Positions 56,666 to 64,000 of a stretch of DNA of 64,000 nucleotides are shown piece by piece. Below the pieces are notes generated by a model that was given only the letters and a program-made list of their open reading frames with translations, searched no databases and had not been told where the DNA came from. Source of the stretch: Nocardia sp. MH4 (GTDB lineage: Bacteria > Actinomycetota > Actinomycetes > Mycobacteriales > Mycobacteriaceae). How positions within the stretch are numbered: the stretch's first letter is position 1; each line of letters starts with the position of its first letter. The stretch covers positions 1 to 64,000 of the forward strand of contig NZ_LPNR01000105.1 in NCBI RefSeq assembly GCF_019266065.1. The letters run 5' to 3'. The translations under genes were made by a program, and so were the position numbers.

Positions 56666-57475
56666 CTATCTGGGGGCCAACGCCTCCGCCCGGAAGAACT
56701 CGTCGGTCACGGCGCGCGCCGCCGTCAGGTCCCGCGGCCCGCGCGCGACGAACTCCGCGGTCGCCACGCCGAACTCGGCGGTGATGAAATCGGTGATCAG
56801 GCGCGGCGGCTCGCCCGACCCCATCTCCCTGGTCCTGGACTTGAGCGCGGTCAGCTCGCCGATCGCGGCGACCAGGTCGGCGGGCAGCTCGCACTCGGCC
56901 AGCAGCGTCGGCAGGTGCATCGGCGCCACCGCCGCGCCGGGGTGCTCACGCAGCCAGCGCAGCGCCATCGCCGGGCGCAGCGAGTAGAACACCTTCTTCA
57001 AGCCGCCGTTGCGCTCGAACAGCGCCCACTGGCGCGCGCCCAGGTGCAGATAGTGCCGGGCGATCCGGTCGCGATCGGCCACCTGGTGGGCCACCTCGCG
57101 CAGCCGGGCGCGAAACGCCTCGTCGCCGCGATAGACGATGGGTGACATCAGCCACTCCACCAGCACCGCGTTGCCCCGCACCAGCAGGCGCAGGGCTTTG
57201 GCCAGGTCCCAGCCGTTCACGTCCAGCAGTCCCACCAGCGGGGTCTCGATGACATCGCGGGTCGTCCACGGCGACAGATAGGTCTCGAGGCTCGCCACGT
57301 AGACGAAACGGCAGTCGTAGTCGGAGTCCGGTGAGGGGAAACCCCAAGCCCGGCTGCCGCTTTCGATGGCCAGGCGGATCGCTACGCCGTGCTCGGCCGC
57401 CACCCGGTCGAGCTCGGCGTCGACGGCGGCCACGACGGCCGGATCCATCGAGTCGGGGACGGTGCGCAAGGACAT
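56666..57475 (-). CDS. Predicted nucleotidyltransferase, RlaP/YcgL-like
   Basis: The 269-residue protein has a DNA polymerase beta-type nucleotidyltransferase core: ESGSRAWGFPSPDSDYDCRF, with the GSxxxG and DxD pair that bind metal and NTP. A helical C-terminal domain follows (HYLHLGARQWALFERNGGLK; FYSLRPAMALRWL). This is the large superfamily that includes RNA-repair-associated RlaP. The acceptor is unknown. ATG 57475 begins MSLRTVPDSMDP; no ribosome site is evident. It is the last accessory gene before serA. Confidence 0.82.
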   Translation of the reverse strand: MSLRTVPDSMDPAVVAAVDAELDRVAAEHGVAIRLAIESGSRAWGFPSPDSDYDCRFVYVASLETYLSPWTTRDVIETPLVGLLDVNGWDLAKALRLLVRGNAVLVEWLMSPIVYRGDEAFRARLREVAHQVADRDRIARHYLHLGARQWALFERNGGLKKVFYSLRPAMALRWLREHPGAAVAPMHLPTLLAECELPADLVAAIGELTALKSRTREMGSGEPPRLITDFITAEFGVATAEFVARGPRDLTAARAVTDEFFRAEALAPR

Positions 57476-57608
57476 GGCGTGATGGTAGGCGGGGCGACGC
57501 CCAGGGTTCACCCGGTTTTTGGCAGGGGGGTAAGGGCATCCGAACCCCGGCGACTATTCTGGTCGGCGGTAACTGCCGACCCCCTTTCTTCCCCAGGAGT
57601 ACCCCACA

Positions 57609-59207
57609 GTGAGCCAAGCAGGCCGTCCTGTAGTTCTGATCGCCGACAAGCTCGCCCAGTCGACCGTCGACGCGCTCGGTGACGGTGTCGAGGTTCGCTG
57701 GGTCGACGGCCCCGACCGCCCGGCGCTGCTCGCCGCGGTCCCCGAGGCCGACGCGCTGCTCGTGCGCTCCGCCACCACTGTCGACGCCGAGGTGCTCGAG
57801 GCGGGCAAGAAGCTCCAGATCGTCGCCCGCGCCGGTGTCGGCCTCGACAACGTCGACGTGCCCGCCGCCACCGAGCGTGGCGTGATGGTCGTCAACGCGC
57901 CGACCTCCAACATCCACACCGCCGCCGAGCACGCCGTCACCCTGCTGCTCGCCGCCGCCCGCCAGATCCCGGCGGCCGACGCGACCCTGCGTGAGAAGAC
58001 CTGGAAGCGCAGCAAGTTCAACGGCGTCGAGATCCTCGGCAAGACCGTCGGCGTCATCGGCCTCGGCCGCATCGGCCAGCTGTTCGCGCAGCGTCTGGCG
58101 GCGTTCGAGACCAAGATCGTCGCCTACGACCCCTACACCTCGCCCGCGCGCGCCGCCCAGCTGGGCATCGAGCTGCTGAGCCTGGAAGAGGTGCTCGAGC
58201 GCGCCGACTTCATCTCCATCCACCTGCCGAAGACGCCCGAGACCAAGGGCATGCTCAACGCCGAGACGCTGGCCAAGACCAAGCCGGGCGTCATCATCGT
58301 CAACGCCGCCCGCGGTGGCCTGATCGACGAGCAGGCGCTGGCCGACGCCATCAAGTCGGGCCACGTGCGCGCCGCCGGCCTGGACGTGTTCGAGACCGAG
58401 CCGTGCACCGACAGCCCGCTGTTCGACCTGCCCGAGGTCGTCGTGACCCCGCACCTGGGTGCCTCCACCGCCGAGGCCCAGGACCGCGCAGGCACCGATG
58501 TCGCCAAGTCGGTGCTGCTGGCGCTGGCCGGTGAGTTCGTGCCGGGTGCGGTGAACGTCACCGGTGGCGCGGTCAACGATGTCGTCGCGCCGTGGCTGGA
58601 TGTCGTGCGCAAGCAGGGCGCGCTGCTCGGCGCCATCGCCAACGAGCTGCCCGTCAGCGTCGAGGTGCAGGTGCGCGGCGAGCTGGCCTCGCAGGATGTG
58701 GCCGTGCTGGAGCTGTCCGCGCTGCGCGGGGTGTTCTCGGCGCTGGTCGAGGACCAGGTCACCTTCGTCAACGCCCCGGCGCTGGCCAAGGAGCGCGGCA
58801 TCACCGCCGAGGTCACCACGGCCACCGAGAGCCCGAACCACCGCAGCGTCGTCGACCTGCGCGCCGTGTTCGGCGACGGCTCGACCCTGAACGTGGCCGG
58901 CACGCTGACCGAGCCGAACCTGGTCGAGAAGATCGTCAACATCAACGGCCGCAACTACGACATGCGCGCCGAGGGCCTGAACCTGGCCGTGCTGAACTAC
59001 GGCGACAAGCCGGGCGCGCTGGGCAAGATCGGCACCAAGCTGGGCGAGGCCGAGATCGACATCCTGGCCGCGCAGCTGAGCCAGGACGTCGACGCCGAGG
59101 GCGCCACCGTGGTGCTGCGCGTCAACCGCGAGGTGCCCGCCGAGGTGCAGTCCGCGATCGCCGAGGCCGTCGGCGCCGCCAAGGTCGTCCTGGTCGACCT
59201 GGCCTGA
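57609..59207 (+). CDS. serA: D-3-phosphoglycerate dehydrogenase
   Basis: It oxidises 3-phosphoglycerate with NAD, the first step of serine synthesis. The 532-residue product is the long (type I) form: a catalytic domain ([35 protein letters not shown] with the catalytic His), an NAD fold ([15 protein letters not shown]), an intervening domain, and a C-terminal ACT domain ([18 protein letters not shown]) for serine feedback. GTG 57609 has AGGAG nine bases upstream. It is followed by an unusual repeat region and then leuB. Confidence 0.97.
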   Translation: MSQAGRPVVLIADKLAQSTVDALGDGVEVRWVDGPDRPALLAAVPEADALLVRSATTVDAEVLEAGKKLQIVARAGVGLDNVDVPAATERGVMVVNAPTSNIHTAAEHAVTLLLAAARQIPAADATLREKTWKRSKFNGVEILGKTVGVIGLGRIGQLFAQRLAAFETKIVAYDPYTSPARAAQLGIELLSLEEVLERADFISIHLPKTPETKGMLNAETLAKTKPGVIIVNAARGGLIDEQALADAIKSGHVRAAGLDVFETEPCTDSPLFDLPEVVVTPHLGASTAEAQDRAGTDVAKSVLLALAGEFVPGAVNVTGGAVNDVVAPWLDVVRKQGALLGAIANELPVSVEVQVRGELASQDVAVLELSALRGVFSALVEDQVTFVNAPALAKERGITAEVTTATESPNHRSVVDLRAVFGDGSTLNVAGTLTEPNLVEKIVNINGRNYDMRAEGLNLAVLNYGDKPGALGKIGTKLGEAEIDILAAQLSQDVDAEGATVVLRVNREVPAEVQSAIAEAVGAAKVVLVDLA

Positions 59208-59213
59208 ATTATC

Positions 59214-59279
59214 GGAGCGCTGGCGCGCTCGAGGTCGCGGACTGTGTTTGTTGGAGCGCTGGCGCGCTCGAGGTCGCGG
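59214..59279. repeat. 27-bp direct repeat after serA
   Basis: Two identical 27-base units at 59214-59240 and 59253-59279, separated by 12 bases, each beginning GGAGCGCTGGCGCGCTCGAG. Each contains a GAGCGC/GCGCTC hairpin. A partial third unit may lie near 59390. Confidence 0.75.
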
Positions 59280-59286
59280 CCTCTCG

Positions 59287-59353
59287 GTCCCGCCGATCAG
59301 CGGCAGTTGCTTGCTCCTTCGTCGCTTGCGTAACTGCCGCTGATCGGCGGGAC
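59287..59353. repeat. Perfect 22-bp inverted repeat with 23-base loop
   Basis: Arms 59287-59308 and 59332-59353 are exact reverse complements. Located 80 bases after serA and 180 before leuB, it may act as a terminator or be an interspersed repeat. No T tract follows. Confidence 0.8.
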
Positions 59354-59530
59354 GGCCACGACGCGCCGCTGCGCGGCGGGACCTTCCTCGAGGTCGGGTC
59401 GTGCGGGTTGCGTGGGGCGGGGCGGGATTGCCCCACCGCGCCCGGTGCGGGGGAGCAGGGGCAGGGACGCCGCGTAGCGTGGCGATGTTCGACGGATGAC
59501 CGTCATCGTTCTGATTGGAGTCGGAAACTC

Positions 59531-60538
59531 ATGAAGCTTGCAGTCATCGCCGGTGACGGCATCGGGCCCGAGGTCATCGCCGAGGCGCTGAAGGTGCTCG
59601 ACGTGGTGGTGCCCGGTGTCGAGAAGACCGAGTACGACCTGGGCGCCGCACGCTACCACCGCACCGGCGAGATCCTGCCGGAGTCGGTGTTGCCCGAGCT
59701 CAAGCAGCACGACGCGATCCTGCTCGGCGCGATCGGCGACCCGTCGGTCCCCAGCGGTGTGCTCGAGCGCGGTCTGCTGCTCAAGACCCGCTTCGCGCTC
59801 GACCACCACGTGAACCTGCGCCCGTCGCGGCTGTACCCGGGTGTCACCAGCCCGTTGGCCGGTAACCCCGACATCGACTTCGTGGTCGTACGTGAGGGCA
59901 CCGAGGGCCCCTACACCGGCACCGGCGGCGCGATCCGCGTCGAGACTCCGCACGAGGTCGCGACCGAGGTCTCGACCAACACCCGCTTCGGCATCGAGCG
60001 TGTCGTGCGCTACGCCTTCGCGACCGCGCAGGCGCGCCGCAAGCACCTGACCCTGGTGCACAAGAACAATGTGCTCACCTTCGCCGGGTCGCTGTGGCAG
60101 CGCACCGTGAACGAGGTCGCCGCCGAGTTCCCCGAGGTGCAGACCGCCTACCAGCACATCGATGCCGCCACCATCCACATGGTGACCGATCCGGGCCGCT
60201 TCGACGTGATCGTCACCGACAACCTGTTCGGCGACATCATCACCGACCTGGCCGCCGCCGTCAGCGGTGGCATCGGCCTGGCCGCCTCGGGCAACATCGA
60301 TGCCTCGGGTGTCAACCCGTCGATGTTCGAGCCGGTCCACGGCAGTGCCCCCGACATCGCGGGCCAGTCCAAGGCCGACCCGACCGCCGCGATCCTGTCG
60401 GTCTCGCTGCTGCTCACCCACCTCGGCAACACCGAGGGCGCGGCCCGCATCGAGTCCGCCGTCGCCAAGGACCTGGCCTCGCGCACCGGGACCGCCTCCA
60501 CCGTCGAGGTCGGCGACCGGATCGCCGCCATCGTCTGA
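59531..60538 (+). CDS. leuB: 3-isopropylmalate dehydrogenase
   Basis: It performs oxidative decarboxylation of 3-isopropylmalate in leucine synthesis. The 335-residue product is the short actinobacterial form. Motifs: [14 protein letters not shown] at the N-terminus, [17 protein letters not shown] (substrate Arg), [16 protein letters not shown] (metal Asp), and [14 protein letters not shown] (NAD loop). ATG 59531 is preceded by TTGGAG. The frame is open back into serA but the N-terminus fixes the start. Confidence 0.97.
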   Translation: MKLAVIAGDGIGPEVIAEALKVLDVVVPGVEKTEYDLGAARYHRTGEILPESVLPELKQHDAILLGAIGDPSVPSGVLERGLLLKTRFALDHHVNLRPSRLYPGVTSPLAGNPDIDFVVVREGTEGPYTGTGGAIRVETPHEVATEVSTNTRFGIERVVRYAFATAQARRKHLTLVHKNNVLTFAGSLWQRTVNEVAAEFPEVQTAYQHIDAATIHMVTDPGRFDVIVTDNLFGDIITDLAAAVSGGIGLAASGNIDASGVNPSMFEPVHGSAPDIAGQSKADPTAAILSVSLLLTHLGNTEGAARIESAVAKDLASRTGTASTVEVGDRIAAIV

Positions 60539-60551
60539 GGACAGCAACGAC

Positions 60552-60587
60552 CGAAGGCCCGTCCCGGTTTTGCGGGGCGGGCCTTCG
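60552..60587 (+). terminator. leuB terminator
   Basis: A 14-bp stem CGAAGGCCCGTCCC (60552-60565) with GGGGCGGGCCTTCG (60574-60587), one G-U pair, loop GGTTTTGC, 13 bases after the leuB stop. Confidence 0.75.
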
Positions 60588-60613
60588 CGTTGGGTGGACA
60601 TTCGCTGTTATGT

Positions 60614-60657
60614 TGTGCCGCAGCATATTTCGATTTCGTGAAAAATGCTGCGGCACA
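60614..60657. repeat. Perfect 13-bp inverted repeat next to the MFS stop codon
   Basis: TGTGCCGCAGCAT (60614-60626) and ATGCTGCGGCACA (60645-60657), extendable by three A-T pairs past one mismatch. It probably serves as terminator for the minus-strand MFS gene, whose stop begins two bases away. Confidence 0.65.
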
Positions 60658-60658
60658 G

Positions 60659-61852
60659 CTACTTTCCGGTGACCCGCGGGACCAGGGGAACGGCCGCGGC
60701 GGCGGCGATGGCGGCTACGGCGAAAGCGGCGGGGAAGCCGGTGGCGGTGATCAGGAGGCCGAAGACCGGTGGGACAGCGGCGATGGCGAGGTTCTGGCCG
60801 GTGTTCTGGACGCCCAGGCCGCGACCGCTCCAGAATGGGCCCGCGATCTCGGCGACGGCGGTGAAGGCCAGGCCGTTGTCCGACACCGAGATCACCGAGG
60901 CGGCGACCATCAGCGGGACAGCCGCCCACCACCAGTCGGTCCAGGCGGTGACGGTCAGCGCGGCCATCACGACGACGGCCGCGACGGCCACCCGGCGCAA
61001 CGGGCCCAGCCTGCTGCCGACCCGGTCGGACCAGGCGCCCGCGCCGATCCGCCCGGCGGCGCCCAGGAATTGGGTGGCCGTCATCAGCGCGCCCGCGGCC
61101 GCCAGCGACCAGCCGAGGTCGCGGTGCAGCCACAGCAGGGCGAAGGTCCACAGGGTCGCCTGCGGGACGACCAGCAGGATCGATACGGCGTGGATGCGCC
61201 ACAGGGTGGAATCGCCACGGTAGGGGTTGGCGCGGTCGGCTGCCTCGGCGGGCGGGCGCGGCGGGTCGACGATGCCGACCAGACAGCCGAGCGCGGCGAT
61301 GCCGGCCATCAGCGCGGGCACCAGCAGTGCGGCGGGGATGCCGTGGTGCGCGGCAACCCACGGGATGCTCAGCGCGGCCAGGCCGACGCCCAGCGGCTGC
61401 GCGGTCTGGCGGATGCCCATGGCCAGGCCGCGCCGGTCCGGCGGGAACCAGCCGACGATCACCCGTCCGCTCGCGCCGTTGGAGCTGGCCGCGCCGACGC
61501 CGCCCAGGAACAGCAGCGCGCCGAAGGCGATCGGATCGTCCACCACCGCGGCGGCGACGCCGGCCACGAACATCAGCGCCGTGCCCGCCACCAGCACGAT
61601 CCGCTCACCGATCCGGTCGACGACATAGCCCCACGCGATCAGCGTGCACACCAGGCCGACGGTCGGCAGGGCGACCAGCGCACCGGCGGCGGCCAGTGAA
61701 TCTCCCCGGGCCGTCAGCGCGGGCAGCAGGAATGGGGTGCCGTGGATGAAGATCGAACTCGAGGTCTGCGCGAACACGCCGAGGGCGAGCATCAGCCAGC
61801 GTCTGCCGTCGCTCATCCTGGTCGTCTCGGCCGTCGGCCGCACCTCTGTCAC
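60659..61852 (-). CDS. MFS transporter, 12 helices
   Basis: The 397-residue permease has about 12 helices. Motif A-like sequences are present in GYVVDRIGERIVLVAG and, in the second half, in GAWSDRVGSRLGPLRR. GTG 61852 has GAGG eight bases upstream; ATG within MSDGRRWLM is an alternative. In position it matches Rv2994 of M. tuberculosis, also beside leuB (from memory). The substrate is unknown; it is divergent from an FAH-family hydrolase with an operator-like palindrome between them. Confidence 0.87.
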   Translation of the reverse strand: MTEVRPTAETTRMSDGRRWLMLALGVFAQTSSSIFIHGTPFLLPALTARGDSLAAAGALVALPTVGLVCTLIAWGYVVDRIGERIVLVAGTALMFVAGVAAAVVDDPIAFGALLFLGGVGAASSNGASGRVIVGWFPPDRRGLAMGIRQTAQPLGVGLAALSIPWVAAHHGIPAALLVPALMAGIAALGCLVGIVDPPRPPAEAADRANPYRGDSTLWRIHAVSILLVVPQATLWTFALLWLHRDLGWSLAAAGALMTATQFLGAAGRIGAGAWSDRVGSRLGPLRRVAVAAVVVMAALTVTAWTDWWWAAVPLMVAASVISVSDNGLAFTAVAEIAGPFWSGRGLGVQNTGQNLAIAAVPPVFGLLITATGFPAAFAVAAIAAAAAVPLVPRVTGK

Positions 61853-61881
61853 GATTCTCACCTCGCCGGGTTGCACGATTG

Positions 61882-61900
61882 CATCTCAATATTTGAGATG
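61882..61900. promoter_or_regulatory. Operator-like palindrome upstream of the MFS gene
   Basis: CATCTCAA-TAT-TTGAGATG is a perfect 8-bp inverted repeat, with a further half-site (TCTCAT) at 61905-61910, about 30 bases upstream of the MFS start. The regulator is not encoded next to it. Confidence 0.55.
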
Positions 61901-62135
61901 GATGTCTCATGTGGTGAACATCTGGACTCACGGTACACCCGTGACCGTTGAATGGCGCCCTCCGCTTCGGTGTCTGACAGATCACAATCGGCGGTCCCGG
62001 CGCGGGTGGCGAATGTCGTAGGCGGGCAGCGCCTTCGAATCACAGTGGTGTGAGCTTTCCCGCATTCCGAGCGCGGGCGCATGACCGCCGCTGTGCCGCA
62101 TCCCGGGCGCGTTCGGGCAGGTGGGCGTGTCTCGA

Positions 62136-62141
62136 TAGACT
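62136..62141 (+). promoter_or_regulatory. Candidate -10 element for FAH-family gene
   Basis: TAGACT ends seven bases before ATG 62149; leaderless arrangement. Confidence 0.4.
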
Positions 62142-62148
62142 CCGGGGC

Positions 62149-62922
62149 ATGCGCTTAGGTCGAGTTGCCAGTCCCGATGGAGTCGCGTTCGTCAGCATCG
62201 AAGGTGACGGCAGCGATGCCACCGCCAAGGAGATCGCCGAACACCCGTTCGGTTCGCCGACGTTCACCGGCCGGAGCTGGCCGCTGGCCGATGTCCGCCT
62301 GCTGGCCCCGATTCTGGCGAGCAAGGTGATCTGCGTCGGCAAGAACTACGCCGCGCACGCGGCCGAGATGGGCGGCGAGGCGCCCGCCGATCCGGTCATC
62401 TTCCTGAAGCCGAACACCGCGATCGTCGGCCCGAACGCTCCGATCATCCTGCCGCCCAGCTCTTCCCAGGTCGACTACGAGGGCGAGCTGGCCGTGGTGA
62501 TCGGCCGTCCGTGTAAGGATGTGCCCGCCGCCAAGGCCGCCGAGGTCATCCTGGGCTACACCGTCGCCAACGATGTCACCGCCCGTGACCAGCAGCGCCA
62601 CGACGGGCAGTGGACCAGGGGCAAGGGCTACGACACGTTCTGCCCGCTCGGCCCGTGGATCGAAACCGCCATCGATCCAAGCGATCTGGAGATCGTCACC
62701 GAGGTCGAGGGCGAGGTCCGCCAGCGCAGCCGGACGTCGCTGTTCCTGCACGACATCCCCAAGATCATCGAATGGGTGTCGACCGTGATGACCCTGCTGC
62801 CCGGTGACGTGATCCTCACCGGCACACCGGAAGGCGTCGGCCCGCTGCGGGCCGGGCAGAACGTGTCGGTCACCGTCGAGGGCATCGGCACCCTCACCAA
62901 TCCTGTTGCCACCAAGCGCTGA
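62149..62922 (+). CDS. Fumarylacetoacetate hydrolase family protein
   Basis: The 257-residue protein has the FAH fold: ICVGKNYAAHAAEMGG, FLKPNTAIVGPNAPI, the metal-binding VDYEGELAVVIGR, GYTVANDVTARDQQ, and GDVILTGTPEGVGPL. Family members hydrolyse C-C bonds in acylpyruvates or decarboxylate/isomerise 2-oxo dicarboxylates. The gene order before gltX matches Rv2993c in M. tuberculosis. ATG 62149 gives MRLGRVASPDG; the frame is open to 62050 but the -10 element supports 62149. Confidence 0.92.
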   Translation: MRLGRVASPDGVAFVSIEGDGSDATAKEIAEHPFGSPTFTGRSWPLADVRLLAPILASKVICVGKNYAAHAAEMGGEAPADPVIFLKPNTAIVGPNAPIILPPSSSQVDYEGELAVVIGRPCKDVPAAKAAEVILGYTVANDVTARDQQRHDGQWTRGKGYDTFCPLGPWIETAIDPSDLEIVTEVEGEVRQRSRTSLFLHDIPKIIEWVSTVMTLLPGDVILTGTPEGVGPLRAGQNVSVTVEGIGTLTNPVATKR

Positions 62923-62940
62923 TACCGCGGAGAGAGAGTC

Positions 62941-64000
62941 ATGACTGAAGTACGGGTCCGTTTCTGCCCGTCGCCGACCGGCACGCCGCACGTCGGCCTG
63001 ATCCGCACGGCACTGTTCAACTGGGCGTACGCGCGCCACCACGGCGGCAGCTTCGTCTTCCGCATCGAGGACACCGACGCCGCACGCGATTCCGAGGAGT
63101 CCTACCGGGCGATCCTGGACGCGCTGCGCTGGCTGGGCCTGACCTGGGACGAGGGCCCCGAGGTCGGCGGCCCGTACGAGCCGTACCGGCAGTCGCTGCG
63201 CCGCGATCAGCACCTCGAGGTCGTGCGCAGGCTGGTCGAGGCGGGCGAGGCCTACGAGTCCTTCTCCACCCCGGACGAGGTCGAGGCGCGCCATCGCGCG
63301 GCCGGTCGCGACCCGAAACTGGGCTACGACAACTTCGATCGCGATCTCACCGCCGAGCAGATCGCGGCCTACAAGGCCGAGGGCAGGCCCGCGGTGATCC
63401 GGCTGCGGATGCCCGACGAAGATCTCAGCTGGAACGATCTGGTGCGCGGGGAAACCACGTTCAAAGCCGGCACGGTGCCCGATTTCGCGCTCACCCGCGG
63501 TAGCGGTGATCCGCTCTACACGCTGGTGAATCCGGTCGACGACGCGCTGATGAAGATCACCCATGTGCTGCGCGGTGAGGATCTGCTGTCCTCGACCCCG
63601 CGCCAGCTCGCGTTGTACGCGGCGCTGCAGCGTATCGGGGTCGCGGAGTTCACCCCGGAGTTCGGTCATCTGCCGTTCGTGATGGGTCAGGGCAACAAGA
63701 AGCTGTCCAAGCGCGACCCGGAATCGAATCTGTTCGTCCACCGGGATCGGGGATTCGTCCCCGAGGGTTTGCTGAATTACCTGGCCCTGCTCGGCTGGAG
63801 TATCGCCGAGGACCGCGACGTGTTCTCCATGGCCGAGATGGTGGCCGCGTTCGACATTTCGACGGTCAATTCCAATCCGGCCCGATTCGACCAGAAGAAA
63901 GCCGACGCGATCAATGCCGAGCAGATTCGTTTGCTCGAGCCGGGTGATTTCGGCCACCGTTTGCGGGAGTTCCTGACCGCGCAGGGCCATATCGGCGCCG
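62941..64000 (+). CDS. gltX: Glutamyl-tRNA synthetase, 3' end outside the window
   Basis: The first 353 codons of a class I synthetase that charges tRNA(Glu), and tRNA(Gln) as substrate for Gat[23 protein letters not shown] holds the HIGH-type signature as [20 protein letters not shown] binds glutamate, and [17 protein letters not shown] is the KMSKS-type loop. GGAGAGAG precedes ATG 62941, 18 bases after the FAH gene, suggesting cotranscription. It pairs functionally with gatB at 13.5 kb. Confidence 0.96.
   Translation, partial: MTEVRVRFCPSPTGTPHVGLIRTALFNWAYARHHGGSFVFRIEDTDAARDSEESYRAILDALRWLGLTWDEGPEVGGPYEPYRQSLRRDQHLEVVRRLVEAGEAYESFSTPDEVEARHRAAGRDPKLGYDNFDRDLTAEQIAAYKAEGRPAVIRLRMPDEDLSWNDLVRGETTFKAGTVPDFALTRGSGDPLYTLVNPVDDALMKITHVLRGEDLLSSTPRQLALYAALQRIGVAEFTPEFGHLPFVMGQGNKKLSKRDPESNLFVHRDRGFVPEGLLNYLALLGWSIAEDRDVFSMAEMVAAFDISTVNSNPARFDQKKADAINAEQIRLLEPGDFGHRLREFLTAQGHIGA

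Larger units (their letters stand above)
59208..59530. other. Non-coding gap between serA and leuB, filled with repeats
   Basis: The 323-base gap holds the direct and inverted repeats listed separately. After these, a GC-rich stretch near 59400-59460 has no coding signal, and the leuB ribosome site follows. A short antisense frame (59209-59436) only reflects the repeats. Confidence 0.6.

Noticed and set aside
59209-59436. 75-codon antisense frame after serA
   Set aside because: Created by the direct and inverted repeats, which repeat the peptide segment TSSAPAL; not a gene.

Overview
The window is high-GC actinobacterial chromosome, most likely Nocardia or a close Corynebacteriales relative. 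Evidence for this: Ala/Gly/Pro/Arg-rich proteins, many GTG starts, an F420-type (Ddn-like) oxidoreductase, lipoproteins, ESX/type VII-like proteins, and a core gene order gatB / LppZ-like / DoxX / ilvB-ilvN-ilvC / serA / leuB / MFS / FAH / gltX. From memory this order matches the M. tuberculosis block Rv3010c to Rv2992c. The species is not proven by sequence alone.

Layout. 0-6 kb: end of a proline/aspartate-rich membrane protein, two small minus-strand genes, and a YdeP-like molybdopterin oxidoreductase. 6-10 kb: FUSC-type membrane protein fused in frame to a 56-residue module, a LysR regulator that seems to use a CTG start, a DUF1345 membrane protein, and FdhD, the sulfurtransferase that would serve the YdeP-like enzyme. 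10-19.4 kb: serine-hydrolase-like lipoprotein, pfkA, alpha/beta hydrolase lipoprotein, gatB, PQQ-type sugar dehydrogenase lipoprotein, DoxX, and a MarR/MFS-efflux divergent pair with a clear operator. 19.4-26.2 kb: branched-chain amino acid synthesis, ilvD (minus) and ilvBNC (plus). The ilvBNC operon is preceded by an attenuator whose 15-residue leader peptide carries Leu-Leu-Val-Ile.

26.2-57.5 kb, between ilvC and serA, is accessory. It holds DUF2252, a MoxR/VWA pair, an F420-type reductase, an AhpD-like protein, a STAND regulator (HTH + NB-ARC + TPR), a DinB/WYL divergent pair, a type VII secretion-like amidase cassette with a decayed copy of its membrane partner, and several unassigned genes. 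A decayed 2'-5' RNA ligase gene is followed by a compact seven-gene, plus-strand defence operon (41.5-52.2 kb). That operon encodes a C5-cytosine methyltransferase, Z1 helicase-like ATPase, PD-(D/E)XK protein, paraMORC-type GHKL ATPase, an unknown protein, a DUF6339-like protein and an OLD/TOPRIM ATPase. After it come NUDIX, a large membrane protein, two cold-shock proteins, an MHYT protein and a nucleotidyltransferase.

57.6-64 kb: serA, leuB, an MFS/FAH divergent pair and the start of gltX. ilvBNC, ilvD, leuB and serA supply branched-chain amino acids and serine. Many genes here have a TANNNT -10 element 6-8 bases before the start codon, so leaderless transcripts look common. I saw no tRNA, rRNA, CRISPR array or intact insertion sequence.
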